From assembly GCA_035707105.1 (NCBI GenBank), contig DASSUI010000024.1:1-64000 (forward strand): DNA of 64,000 nucleotides, read 5' to 3'. The notes beneath the pieces were generated by a model that was not told where the DNA came from, ran no database searches, and saw only the letters and a program-made list of their open reading frames with translations. Source of the DNA: JACDAN01 sp035707105 (GTDB lineage Bacteria > Actinomycetota > Thermoleophilia > Gaiellales > Gaiellaceae). Position 1 is the first letter of the stretch. Every line of letters starts with the position of its first letter. Below are positions 33,750 through 40,478 of this stretch, piece after piece. The translations under genes and the position numbers were made by a program.

Positions 33750-34442
33750 TCAGTCGGAGTCGGTCCCGGCGTCGGCGCGATTCCCGGGGAGGAGCTCGGC
33801 GAAGCGCCGCGCGTGGTCAGGCGCCGTCGGCTCGTCCTCGTGCCGGAAGTAGGCGTAGACGTCGACGCCTTCGTGGAGCAGCGGCGCGACGCGGCCGGCC
33901 CACGTCGCGAGGTCGTCGTCCGAGTACGGCGGGTCGCGGAAGCGCAGGTAGCGAAACGACGCGGACGCGTCGAGGTCGTTGACGCTGACGGCGTTCGGCG
34001 GCAGATCGTTCTCGACGCCCTCCCACGACTCGTGCCGGAAGTCGAAGGCGATCCGGCGCTCGGGATCGAGCGAGCCGAGCATCAACGTGAGCAGGCCCTC
34101 GTCGCGCTTGGAACCGACGACGACCCGGATCGGGCCGAGCCGGTCGCCGAGCCGGGTCACGCGCTCCTCGAACGTGGCGACGTGGCTCGTCCGGTAGGCA
34201 TTCAGCTTCGGCGCGAAGCGGAACCCGTCGGGCGTCTGCTCGGCCCAGCGCTCGAACTGTCCCTCGGCGGGCAGGCGGTAGCCGGTCGTGTTGAGCTCGA
34301 CCGTTCTGAAGCTTCGTGCGTAGTGCGCGAGGAAGTCGGCGGGCTTCGCCTCGGCGGGATAGAAGCCCGGCTTCCAGCTCGGATAGGACCAGCCGGAGGT
34401 GCCGACATACGCCCCCTCTACACTCAGCGGCGTGGCGGTCAC
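33750..34442 (-). CDS. DUF72 family protein (YecE-like TIM barrel)
   Basis: 230 residues. N-terminal VGTSGWSYPSWKPGFYP, then FRTVELNTTGYRLP, and later IAFDFRHESW and YAYFRHEDEPTAPDHARRFAELL, all DUF72 hallmarks. The family has a TIM-barrel fold and unknown function. Usual length is 240-260, so it is slightly short. GTG 34442 is the only plausible start in frame; it places the 5' end 11 bp inside the divergent thyX gene. Confidence 0.88.
   Translation of the reverse strand: MTATPLSVEGAYVGTSGWSYPSWKPGFYPAEAKPADFLAHYARSFRTVELNTTGYRLPAEGQFERWAEQTPDGFRFAPKLNAYRTSHVATFEERVTRLGDRLGPIRVVVGSKRDEGLLTLMLGSLDPERRIAFDFRHESWEGVENDLPPNAVSVNDLDASASFRYLRFRDPPYSDDDLATWAGRVAPLLHEGVDVYAYFRHEDEPTAPDHARRFAELLPGNRADAGTDSD
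34419..34424 (+). promoter_or_regulatory. Likely -10 element of a leaderless thyX transcript
   Basis: TACACT lies 7 bp before GTG 34432; no Shine-Dalgarno site is present, which fits a leaderless message. The element sits inside the DUF72 coding sequence. Confidence 0.4.
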
Positions 34443-35139
34443 CCCGGAAGTGATAGCTCAAGGCTCCGTTCCCGTCCTCGACCACGGGTTCGTCCGGCTC
34501 GACGACGCGATGGCCGACGACCTCTCGGTCGTGAACGGCGCCCGCGTCAGCTTCGCGCGGCACAAGACCGAGATGGACGACTCCGACGCAGGCCTGATCC
34601 GGTTCCTGATGCGCGAGCGGCACGGGACGCCCTTCGAGCACAACTCGTTCCGCTTCCACATCCGGGCGCCGATCTTCGTCGCCCGCGAGTGGTTCCGGCA
34701 CCGGATCGGCTCCTTCAACGAGTTCTCGATGCGGTACGCGAAGGCGACGGACGACTTCTACGTCCCGGAGCCGGAGGACGTCCGCAGCCAGGTCGGGAAG
34801 CCGGGCGCGTACTCGTTCGAGCCCGTCGAAGCCGAGGTGGCCGAAGCGACCCGGGAGGAGCTGCGGGCCGTCTACGAGGCCGCCTACGCCGCGTACGAAC
34901 GGCTCGTCGAGCTGGGCGTCGCGCGCGAGCTCGCGCGCGCCGCGCTCCCCGTCGGCGCCTACACCGAGTTCTACTGGACGGTCAACGCACGGGCGCTCAT
35001 GAACTTCCTCTCGCTGCGGAACTCCGAGACCGCGCAGCGGGAGATCCGGCGCTACGCCGAGGCGTGCGAGGGGTTCTTCGCGGACAAGATGCCGGTCACG
35101 TACGCGGCGTTCGTCGGGAACAACCGCACCGCGCCCTAG
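34432..35139 (+). CDS. thyX: Flavin-dependent thymidylate synthase ThyX
   Basis: 235 residues from GTG 34432. Makes dTMP from dUMP using methylene-tetrahydrofolate, FAD and NADPH. The diagnostic RHR-x7-S motif is at residues 89-99 (RHRIGSFNEFS), followed by AYTEFYWTVNARALMNFLSLRNSETAQREIR, which holds the dUMP/FAD residues. GTG 34450 is an alternative start. No thyA is in the window, as is usual for ThyX users. Neighbour genes are unrelated in function. Confidence 0.95.
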   Translation: MAVTPEVIAQGSVPVLDHGFVRLDDAMADDLSVVNGARVSFARHKTEMDDSDAGLIRFLMRERHGTPFEHNSFRFHIRAPIFVAREWFRHRIGSFNEFSMRYAKATDDFYVPEPEDVRSQVGKPGAYSFEPVEAEVAEATREELRAVYEAAYAAYERLVELGVARELARAALPVGAYTEFYWTVNARALMNFLSLRNSETAQREIRRYAEACEGFFADKMPVTYAAFVGNNRTAP

Positions 35140-35145
35140 GCCGTT

Positions 35146-35784
35146 CTAGGCCGCCTCGGTCATCACGACGCGCTCGCGGCGCGATTGCCGGTCCCACTCG
35201 GTGATCGCCCAGCCGTCGAAGGCGTCGAGATCGTAGGCGGCGACCATCCGCACGGTCGTCGTCCCTTCCGGCGCGACGTTGAACGTCCCACAGGTGACGA
35301 CGGGCTTGCCGTTCTTCGTGAGCGCGAGCGTGTAGTAGTCGCCGTCCTCGAGCTGGTCGAGGCCGCGGATCGTGACGGTCATCGGCCAGTTTCCGTCCTT
35401 GTCCTTGCGGCCGAGGCGGACGCTCGCTCCGGCGGTGTCGTTCTGGTCCGACGGGCGCAGCGCGATCACGCGCGTTCCCTCGTCGGCCGGTGTCGCGGCA
35501 GGCGTCGGGTCGGAGCCGCGGTCGCCCACGAGGTACCCCGCGCCGAACGCCGCGCCCAGGAGCGCCGCGCCGACGAGGATCACGGCCCCGAACCGGCGCG
35601 GCGGCAGCCACGACATGTCGGGCTCTTCCTCCTCCACGGGTGCTGGAGGAACGCCCGCGAGCGCGGGCGAGAGCTCCGGCGGAGGGCCGGTCGAGATCAG
35701 CAGGTCGTGGACGCGCCGAAGGCGCTCCCGCTCCTCGGCGCTCTCGACGCCTTCGAGCAGCTCGTCGAAGTCCGGCCCTCTCAC
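35146..35784 (-). CDS. RskA-like anti-sigma factor
   Basis: 212 residues. Cytosolic N-terminus (DFDELLEGVESAEERERLRRVHDLLI), one membrane helix (GAVILVGAALLGAAFGAGYLVG, about 105-126), and an extracytoplasmic beta-rich domain with LDQLEDGDYYTLALTKNGKPVVTCGTFNV, typical of the RskA C-terminal domain. The start GTG 35784 overlaps the sigma stop by GTGA. It would hold the ECF sigma factor at the membrane until a signal triggers proteolysis. The classic anti-sigma HxxxCxxC zinc motif is absent, as in RskA of mycobacteria. Confidence 0.85.
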   Translation of the reverse strand: MRGPDFDELLEGVESAEERERLRRVHDLLISTGPPPELSPALAGVPPAPVEEEEPDMSWLPPRRFGAVILVGAALLGAAFGAGYLVGDRGSDPTPAATPADEGTRVIALRPSDQNDTAGASVRLGRKDKDGNWPMTVTIRGLDQLEDGDYYTLALTKNGKPVVTCGTFNVAPEGTTTVRMVAAYDLDAFDGWAITEWDRQSRRERVVMTEAA

Positions 35785-36392
35785 AGCACGTCCTCCAGGA
35801 CGGACGACAGGCGAGCCAGGCCCGAGCGCGTCCGCGTCTTCACCGTGCCGAGCGGGATGCCGAGCAGGTCGGCGATCTCGCTCTGCGACCTGCCGCCCCA
35901 GTAGGCGAGCTCGATGACCTGCCGCTCGTTCTCGGGCAGCTCGCCGAGCGCACGGTGCACGCGCCAGGCGACCCATCCGGACTCGGCGCGTTCGGCCGGC
36001 GTCTCGTCCCCGGCGACCTCCTCCGGTGGGTCGACGGGCGTCTCTCGCCTCGCTCGGCCGTTGTCGACGATCGCGTTGCGTGCGACCGCGTAGAGCCAGG
36101 GGGCGCCGGGCCCCCGTTCGGGCTTGTACGTCCTCGCCGCCCGCCAGACGGACGCGAACGTCTCCTGGACGGCGTCCTCGGCCCGGCCGCGGTCGCCGAG
36201 CCGGCGGAGGGCGAGCCCGAACACCGGCCGCGCGTAGCGGCGGTAGAGGGCGTCGAACGCGCTGCGGTCGCCCGTCCCGACCATGCGGATCAGCTCGCCG
36301 TCGCTGACGTCGGAGTAGGACAAGACGAACATGGTTGCGCGTGGCGCCGCAGGCGGCAAGCGGCGCCCGACGGCCGCAGCCGAGGTGGTCAT
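35781..36392 (-). CDS. ECF RNA polymerase sigma factor, SigK-like
   Basis: 203 residues. Sigma-2 region: DRSAFDALYRRYARPVFGLALRRLGDRGRAEDAVQETFASVWR. Sigma-4 region: ELPENERQVIELAYWGGRSQSEIADLLGIPLGTVKTRTRSGLARL. The order and its RskA-like partner resemble the SigK/RskA pair. ATG 36392 gives a 20-residue extension; ATG 36332 is an alternative start. Translationally coupled to the anti-sigma gene. The regulon is unknown. Confidence 0.92.
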   Translation of the reverse strand: MTTSAAAVGRRLPPAAPRATMFVLSYSDVSDGELIRMVGTGDRSAFDALYRRYARPVFGLALRRLGDRGRAEDAVQETFASVWRAARTYKPERGPGAPWLYAVARNAIVDNGRARRETPVDPPEEVAGDETPAERAESGWVAWRVHRALGELPENERQVIELAYWGGRSQSEIADLLGIPLGTVKTRTRSGLARLSSVLEDVL

Positions 36393-36399
36393 GCCCCTT

Positions 36400-37059
36400 C
36401 TACGCGGAAGAGGCGCGCGCGGTTTGTAGAAGCCGCCCGCCGTCGACGACGAGCGTCGAGCCGGTCACGAAATCGGCGCCGGCGAGGTAGAGGACGGCGT
36501 CCGCGACGTCGTCGGGCGTGCCGATTCGGCCGAGCAGCGACTCGGCCGCGCGCCGCTCCTCCTGCCCGGGCTCGACCGCCACCGGCCCCGGCGCGACACC
36601 GCACACGCGGACCTCGGGCGCGAGCGTCCGCGCGAAGACCTTCGTGAGCATCGAGAGCGCCGCCTTCGCGGCGCTGTGCGGCGCGAACGACGGCCAGGGC
36701 TCCAGTCCCATCACGTCCTCGATCATGATCACGACCCCGCGGGACTCCCGAAGGAGCGGCCCCGCGGCCTGCGTGACGAAGAAGCCGCCCTTGGCCGTGG
36801 CGCCGAAGGCGGCGTCCCAGTCCTCCTCGGTCACCTCTTCGACCGGTTTCGGCGCGAACCCGTCGGAGGCCGCGTGGACCAGGAGGTCGAGGCCGCCGAG
36901 CTCCTCGGCCGCCGTCCGGACCAGTGCGCGGGCCGTTTCCACCTCGGAAATGTCGCCGTGCACCTTGCCGGCGGGAAACACGGTCCACCCCTCCCTTTCG
37001 AGGCGTGTGGAGATCGCGGTTCCGACGCGGCCGGTTCCTCCGGTGACGAGGGCGCGCAT
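36400..37059 (-). CDS. SDR-fold protein lacking catalytic Ser and Tyr
   Basis: 219 residues. The cofactor motif TGGTGRVGTAI and the LDLLVHAASDG strand are intact, so NAD(P) binding is likely. The usual catalytic Ser after the beta-5 strand is replaced (VVIMIEDVMG), and the catalytic YxxxK is HSAAK, so both Ser and Tyr are missing and only Lys stays. The C-terminal DPVSTGSTLVVDGG-type motif is present (FVTGSTLVVDGG). It is likely a binding or regulatory protein, or an enzyme with another mechanism. ATG 37059 is used; TACAGT sits 7 bp before it, so the message may be leaderless. Confidence 0.82.
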   Translation of the reverse strand: MRALVTGGTGRVGTAISTRLEREGWTVFPAGKVHGDISEVETARALVRTAAEELGGLDLLVHAASDGFAPKPVEEVTEEDWDAAFGATAKGGFFVTQAAGPLLRESRGVVIMIEDVMGLEPWPSFAPHSAAKAALSMLTKVFARTLAPEVRVCGVAPGPVAVEPGQEERRAAESLLGRIGTPDDVADAVLYLAGADFVTGSTLVVDGGRLLQTARASSA

Positions 37060-37064
37060 ATCGC

Positions 37065-37099
37065 GAACTGTAAGGAGTTCGGGTGGACTGTAAGAAGTT
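37065..37099. promoter_or_regulatory. Pair of direct repeats ACTGTAAG(G/A)AGTT in a divergent promoter
   Basis: Two copies at 37067-37079 and 37087-37099, exactly 20 bp apart, between the SDR-fold gene and the cupredoxin-fold gene. On the minus strand each contains TACAGT; the nearer one lies 7 bp before the SDR start and may be its -10. Alternatively the pair is a two-turn activator site for the plus-strand gene. Confidence 0.5.
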
Positions 37100-37180
37100 G
37101 ATTTGGAAAGCGATTTTTTCGCGCGCTGCGGGCATACCTTTCCGGCGCGGAAACGCTCCACGAAGGGGGGTTCTCAGCAC

Positions 37181-38047
37181 ATGAAGAAGGGTCTCTTGCT
37201 CGGCGTCTCGATCCTCGCCGTCGCCGTCGTGGCGTCGGTCGCACTTGCGGCGGTGACGAGGATCGTGGCGATCAAGCCGGACGGGTTCAGTCCGGTCACG
37301 CGAACCATCCAGACGGGCGACTCGATCCGCTGGCGGAACGACGACACGGTGAACCACCAGGTCGTCGCCGACAACGGCCACTTCGCATCGCCCGTGCTGA
37401 GGCCGCGGCAGACGTACACGCGGGTCTTCAACACGGCGGGGACGTACCGATACCGCGACGCGCTCGAGCCCGCGGAGCGCGGGACGATCGTCGTCAAGGG
37501 CCCGCCGCCCTCGGTCTCGATCAACGCCTCGGCCGGCACGGTGTTCTACGGGGCGGCGATCCGCCTGACGGGCTTCGTCTCGTCCGGCGCGGCGAACCAG
37601 GTCGTCCAGATCTGGGGCCGGCCGTTCGGACAGGCGTCGTTCGTGAAGCTCGCCGACCTGACGACGGCCACGGCGGGTGCCTACGACTACACGACCACCC
37701 CGCAGCTCCTCTCCGAGTACCAGACGAGGTGGGGGAGTCGGATCAGCGCGACGGTCACCGTCGGCGTGCGTCCACGGATCACGCTCATCCGGCGCGGCCC
37801 GTGGTTCGTGACGTCCGCAAAGGCCGGTCGCTCCTTCAGCCGGCGCTGGGTCTACGTCCAGCGGAAGTCGGCTCTCGGCCAGTGGGTGAACCGGAAGAAG
37901 GTGTTCCTCGGGAGCTCCGGCGCCCGCCGCTTCAAGCTCGACCTGCCGCGTGGACGGCACATCCTGCGGATCTTCATGACGACCAACCAGGCCGGCAGCG
38001 GCTACCTCTGGAGCCACAGCCGGACGATCGTCGTCCGCAAGCGATAG
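37181..38047 (+). CDS. Exported cupredoxin-fold protein without copper ligands
   Basis: 288 residues from ATG 37181. Signal peptide (MKKGLLLGVSILAVAVVASVALA). Residues about 28-118 align to plastocyanin/cupredoxin: GFSPVTRTIQTGDSIRW, NHQVV (the first His ligand), then GTYRYRDALEP, where copper proteins have GTYxYxCxxHP. Cys and His of the ligand loop, and the following Met, are replaced by Asp, Glu and Glu. The C-terminal part (about 120-288) is two beta-rich domains of Ig type (VQIWGRPFGQASFVKLADL). Probably a surface beta-sandwich protein without electron transfer activity. Divergent from the SDR-fold gene. Confidence 0.72.
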   Translation: MKKGLLLGVSILAVAVVASVALAAVTRIVAIKPDGFSPVTRTIQTGDSIRWRNDDTVNHQVVADNGHFASPVLRPRQTYTRVFNTAGTYRYRDALEPAERGTIVVKGPPPSVSINASAGTVFYGAAIRLTGFVSSGAANQVVQIWGRPFGQASFVKLADLTTATAGAYDYTTTPQLLSEYQTRWGSRISATVTVGVRPRITLIRRGPWFVTSAKAGRSFSRRWVYVQRKSALGQWVNRKKVFLGSSGARRFKLDLPRGRHILRIFMTTNQAGSGYLWSHSRTIVVRKR

Positions 38048-38055
38048 GGGCTCGC

Positions 38056-38084
38056 AGGGCCGGCGGTATGCTGCCGCCGGCCCT
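38056..38084 (+). terminator. Hairpin terminator after the cupredoxin-fold gene
   Basis: AGGGCCGGCGG / CCGCCGGCCCT, a perfect 11-bp stem with a 7-nt loop, 8 bp after the stop codon. No T-tract. Confidence 0.6.
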
Positions 38085-38108
38085 GACCCTCACCTAGAAG
38101 GAGCAACC

Positions 38109-38732
38109 TTGTCGACGCTTGCGTTCAACCACGAGGAGATCACCGCCCGTGCGCTGAAGCCGCGCCTCTACGAGCTGGACGGCATCTCGCGCGAGTCGGT
38201 GGAGGCGCACTACAAGCTGTACCAGGGCTACGTGGCCAAGCGGAACGAGATCCTCGGCAAGCTGGCCGGCGTCGACCTCTCCTCGGCGAACCAGGTCTTC
38301 TCGGACGTGCGGGCGCTGAAGGTCGACCTGACGTTCGCAATCGGCGGGATCAAGAACCACGAGATCTACTTCGAGCACCTCGGCGGCGACGGCGGCGACC
38401 CCGACGGTCCGTTCGCCCAGCTCGTCGAGCGGGACTTCGGGACGGCGGCGGCGTGGCGAGACGACCTCCGCGCGACCGGCATGGCCGGCCGCGGCTGGGC
38501 CTGGACGGCGTACGACTGGGACGAGGGGCGCCTCTTCAACTACATCGGCGACACGCAGAACACGTATCCGATCTGGAACGCGACGCCGCTGGTGGCCCTC
38601 GACGTCTACGAGCACGCCTACTTCCTCGACTACCAGACGGACCGCGCGTCCTACATCGAGGCGTTCTTCGCAAACCTCGACTGGGACACCGTGAACGACT
38701 GGGTCGCGCGTTATCAGGTTCCCCTTCGGTGA
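38109..38732 (+). CDS. Fe/Mn superoxide dismutase
   Basis: 207 residues. TTG 38109 is the start, six bases after AAGGAG. Converts superoxide to peroxide and oxygen. Metal ligands can be assigned: His in VEAHYKLYQGYV, His in GIKNHEIYFEHL, and Asp and His in DVYEHAYFLDY. In common Fe/Mn SODs the first ligand helix has H-x-x-K-H-H-Q-x-Y; here it is H-Y-K-L-Y-Q-G-Y, so both His residues of the pair are changed while the gateway Tyr is kept. No signal peptide, so cytosolic. Confidence 0.9.
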   Translation: MSTLAFNHEEITARALKPRLYELDGISRESVEAHYKLYQGYVAKRNEILGKLAGVDLSSANQVFSDVRALKVDLTFAIGGIKNHEIYFEHLGGDGGDPDGPFAQLVERDFGTAAAWRDDLRATGMAGRGWAWTAYDWDEGRLFNYIGDTQNTYPIWNATPLVALDVYEHAYFLDYQTDRASYIEAFFANLDWDTVNDWVARYQVPLR

Positions 38733-38739
38733 ACCTGAT
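38713..38739 (+). terminator. Hairpin overlapping the SOD stop codon
   Basis: ATCAGGTTC / GAACCTGAT, 9-bp stem and 9-nt loop; the stop codon lies where loop and stem meet. First of two hairpins in a row. Confidence 0.5.
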
Positions 38740-38740
38740 T

Positions 38741-38766
38741 CGCTGAAAGTCTCGCGACTTTCAGCG
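38741..38766. terminator. Second SOD hairpin
   Basis: CGCTGAAAGTC / GACTTTCAGCG, an 11-bp perfect stem and TCGC tetraloop, starting 2 bp after the first hairpin. Probable transcription terminator between convergent genes. Confidence 0.6.
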
Positions 38767-38841
38767 ACCCTATGAAGCCGGGCGGCCTTGGGCCGCGCGG
38801 CCGACGAGCGCGGGGCACTTCCTCATCCAGCTGCCGCTGCG

Positions 38842-38866
38842 GCCGAACGGGCTAAGCCCGTTCGGC
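38842..38866 (-). terminator. Hairpin at the folE2 stop codon
   Basis: GCCGAACGGGC / GCCCGTTCGGC, an 11-bp stem with a TAA loop; the folE2 stop codon (38852-38854) lies in it. The last codons of the gene form one arm. Confidence 0.45.
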
Positions 38867-39832
38867 GGCCAGCCACTCGCGCAGGCCGGTATGGCCCGTC
38901 GAGCCGTTTCCGGCCAGGTCGGAGCGGAGCTCTCGGACGGTGCCGTACCGCTCGGCGACGACGTCGTGGGTGTGGATCGTCTCCAGGTTCACCTGGCGGG
39001 AGTAGAGGAAGTCGCCGTCCTCGAGCGACGGGTACTCGTCCAGGACGCCCTGGAGCGCGAGGCGGACGGAGTCCTCGACGAACCGCGGCTGCAGGTGTGC
39101 GTGCTCGACGACGAAGAGCTCGTCCGGCCGCTTCAGCAGCTCGAAGACGGGCGCGCTCATCGACGACTCGACGATCTCGCGGAGGTGGAGGGCATTCACG
39201 CGTGTCTCGCTCCCGACGAAGAGCGTCCCGCGGCCCCGCTGGTTGTGGGTCGCGAGGGGGACGAGCTGCAGGATCCGCTCGACGTCGCCCTCGGCGAAAC
39301 CCGCCTCGAGCAGCCGGTCGGCCGACCGCTCGCGCACGAGCCCCTGCGCGCACGGGCAAGCATTGATCCCGAACGCCTCGACGCCGACGACCCGCCGCAC
39401 GTCCCGCTCGGAGGCGGCGGCGATCCCGATCAGCCCGAGCATCGCCTGGGTGGCGAGCCCCGTGACCGGCGTCCGCCGCTCGAACGGATACCGCGCCGTG
39501 ATCCGCGCCTCGGCCCGCCCGGCACCCTGCCGCTCGACGATCTCGCCGGCGATGTGCGCCGCGAGCTCCTCGACGAGGAACGCCTCCTCGAGGACGATGT
39601 GCTCGATCACCTCCTCGAACAGCTCGGGGAACCGGGACATGTGGACGCCCTTCTGGGCCGCGTCGAGGTCGACGGTGCACTCGATCTCCGCGGCGATCAA
39701 CTTTTCGCTCTCGCCGTACCGGATCCGGACCGCCTTGGAGACCCCGGTGACGCCCGCACGGGACAAGCCGAGACGGACGTCGGGCTCGGACGCCTGGAGG
39801 TCCTGGCGGAAAGCGTCGCTGAGATCGGTCAC
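38852..39832 (-). CDS. folE2: GTP cyclohydrolase FolE2 (type IB)
   Basis: 326 residues from GTG 39832. Converts GTP to dihydroneopterin triphosphate, the first step of folate (and queuosine) synthesis. The type IB signature includes the conserved Cys motif INACPCAQG, the THNQRG segment, and the metal-binding block with ELLKRPDELFVVEHAHLQPRFVED. FolE2 is the zinc-independent alternative to FolE. The frame extends upstream to 39967, but that overlaps the divergent kinase-like gene. The GTG lacks a usable Shine-Dalgarno site. Confidence 0.9.
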   Translation of the reverse strand: MTDLSDAFRQDLQASEPDVRLGLSRAGVTGVSKAVRIRYGESEKLIAAEIECTVDLDAAQKGVHMSRFPELFEEVIEHIVLEEAFLVEELAAHIAGEIVERQGAGRAEARITARYPFERRTPVTGLATQAMLGLIGIAAASERDVRRVVGVEAFGINACPCAQGLVRERSADRLLEAGFAEGDVERILQLVPLATHNQRGRGTLFVGSETRVNALHLREIVESSMSAPVFELLKRPDELFVVEHAHLQPRFVEDSVRLALQGVLDEYPSLEDGDFLYSRQVNLETIHTHDVVAERYGTVRELRSDLAGNGSTGHTGLREWLAAERA

Positions 39833-39840
39833 TCCGACGG

Positions 39841-39847
39841 AATAATG
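39841..39847. promoter_or_regulatory. Shared, near-symmetrical -10 region of folE2 and the kinase-like gene
   Basis: AATAAT (plus strand, 39841-39846; five of six to TATAAT) and CATTAT (minus strand, 39842-39847; four of six) overlap. They may drive both genes from one site 43 bp wide between the start codons. Confidence 0.4.
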
Positions 39848-39875
39848 GCGGTCGCAACCGACCCGGGAGTCGCTC

Positions 39876-40478
39876 GTGGCCGAGAAACCGACGTTCGCCC
39901 AGCTCGTCTCGCTTGCGTGCCATGACCTCAGGACGCCGCTCGCGACGGCGTCCGGGTTCACCCACACGCTGCAGCGCCTCGACGTGCTCGAGGACCCTGC
40001 CGACCGGTACGTGCAGATGATCGGAGCCGCCTCGGATCAGCTGTCCCAGCTCCTCGACCTCCTGGGAGCGGCGGCGCGGATCGAGGCGGGTCGGTTCGAG
40101 TTCCAGGCCCGGGAGGCCGACTCGCGCGAGCTCGCGGACACGGCCGCGGCCCAGCTTCGCGCCGGCGACGCCACTGCGGACGGCGAAGGTGCACCCGTCA
40201 GCCTCGACGCGAACTGGGCGCACACGGCCCTGGCGGCGCTCGGCGAGTGTGTTCGCCGGCACGGGGCGCTCGACCGGGTCACGTTCGCCGTCGACGGGCC
40301 TGCCGTCTCGATCGGACCGGTCGGCGAGGGCGTGGCTGCGATCGCCGTCGGGGACGACCTGAGGGACTTCGGCGCGGCGGTGGCGACGCGAGTTCTCACG
40401 GCGATGGGCGCCGACATCTCGGCCGACGGCGAGCGGCTCGTCGTCCGGCTGCCGCAGGACGAGTCCGGCCTGCCCTAG
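39876..40478 (+). CDS. Histidine-kinase-like protein with HisKA domain and no ATPase motifs
   Basis: 200 residues from GTG 39876, six bases after GGGAG. Residues about 7-70 form a HisKA dimerisation helix pair with the H-box LACHDLRTPLAT, in which His is phosphorylated in real kinases. The next 120 residues occupy the place of the HATPase domain but lack N, G1, F and G2 boxes (no DNG.GI or GLGL motif). No membrane segment or sensor domain. It could accept phosphate from another kinase, as ChpT or Spo0B do, or titrate a response regulator. No response regulator is adjacent. Confidence 0.72.
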   Translation: MAEKPTFAQLVSLACHDLRTPLATASGFTHTLQRLDVLEDPADRYVQMIGAASDQLSQLLDLLGAAARIEAGRFEFQAREADSRELADTAAAQLRAGDATADGEGAPVSLDANWAHTALAALGECVRRHGALDRVTFAVDGPAVSIGPVGEGVAAIAVGDDLRDFGAAVATRVLTAMGADISADGERLVVRLPQDESGLP

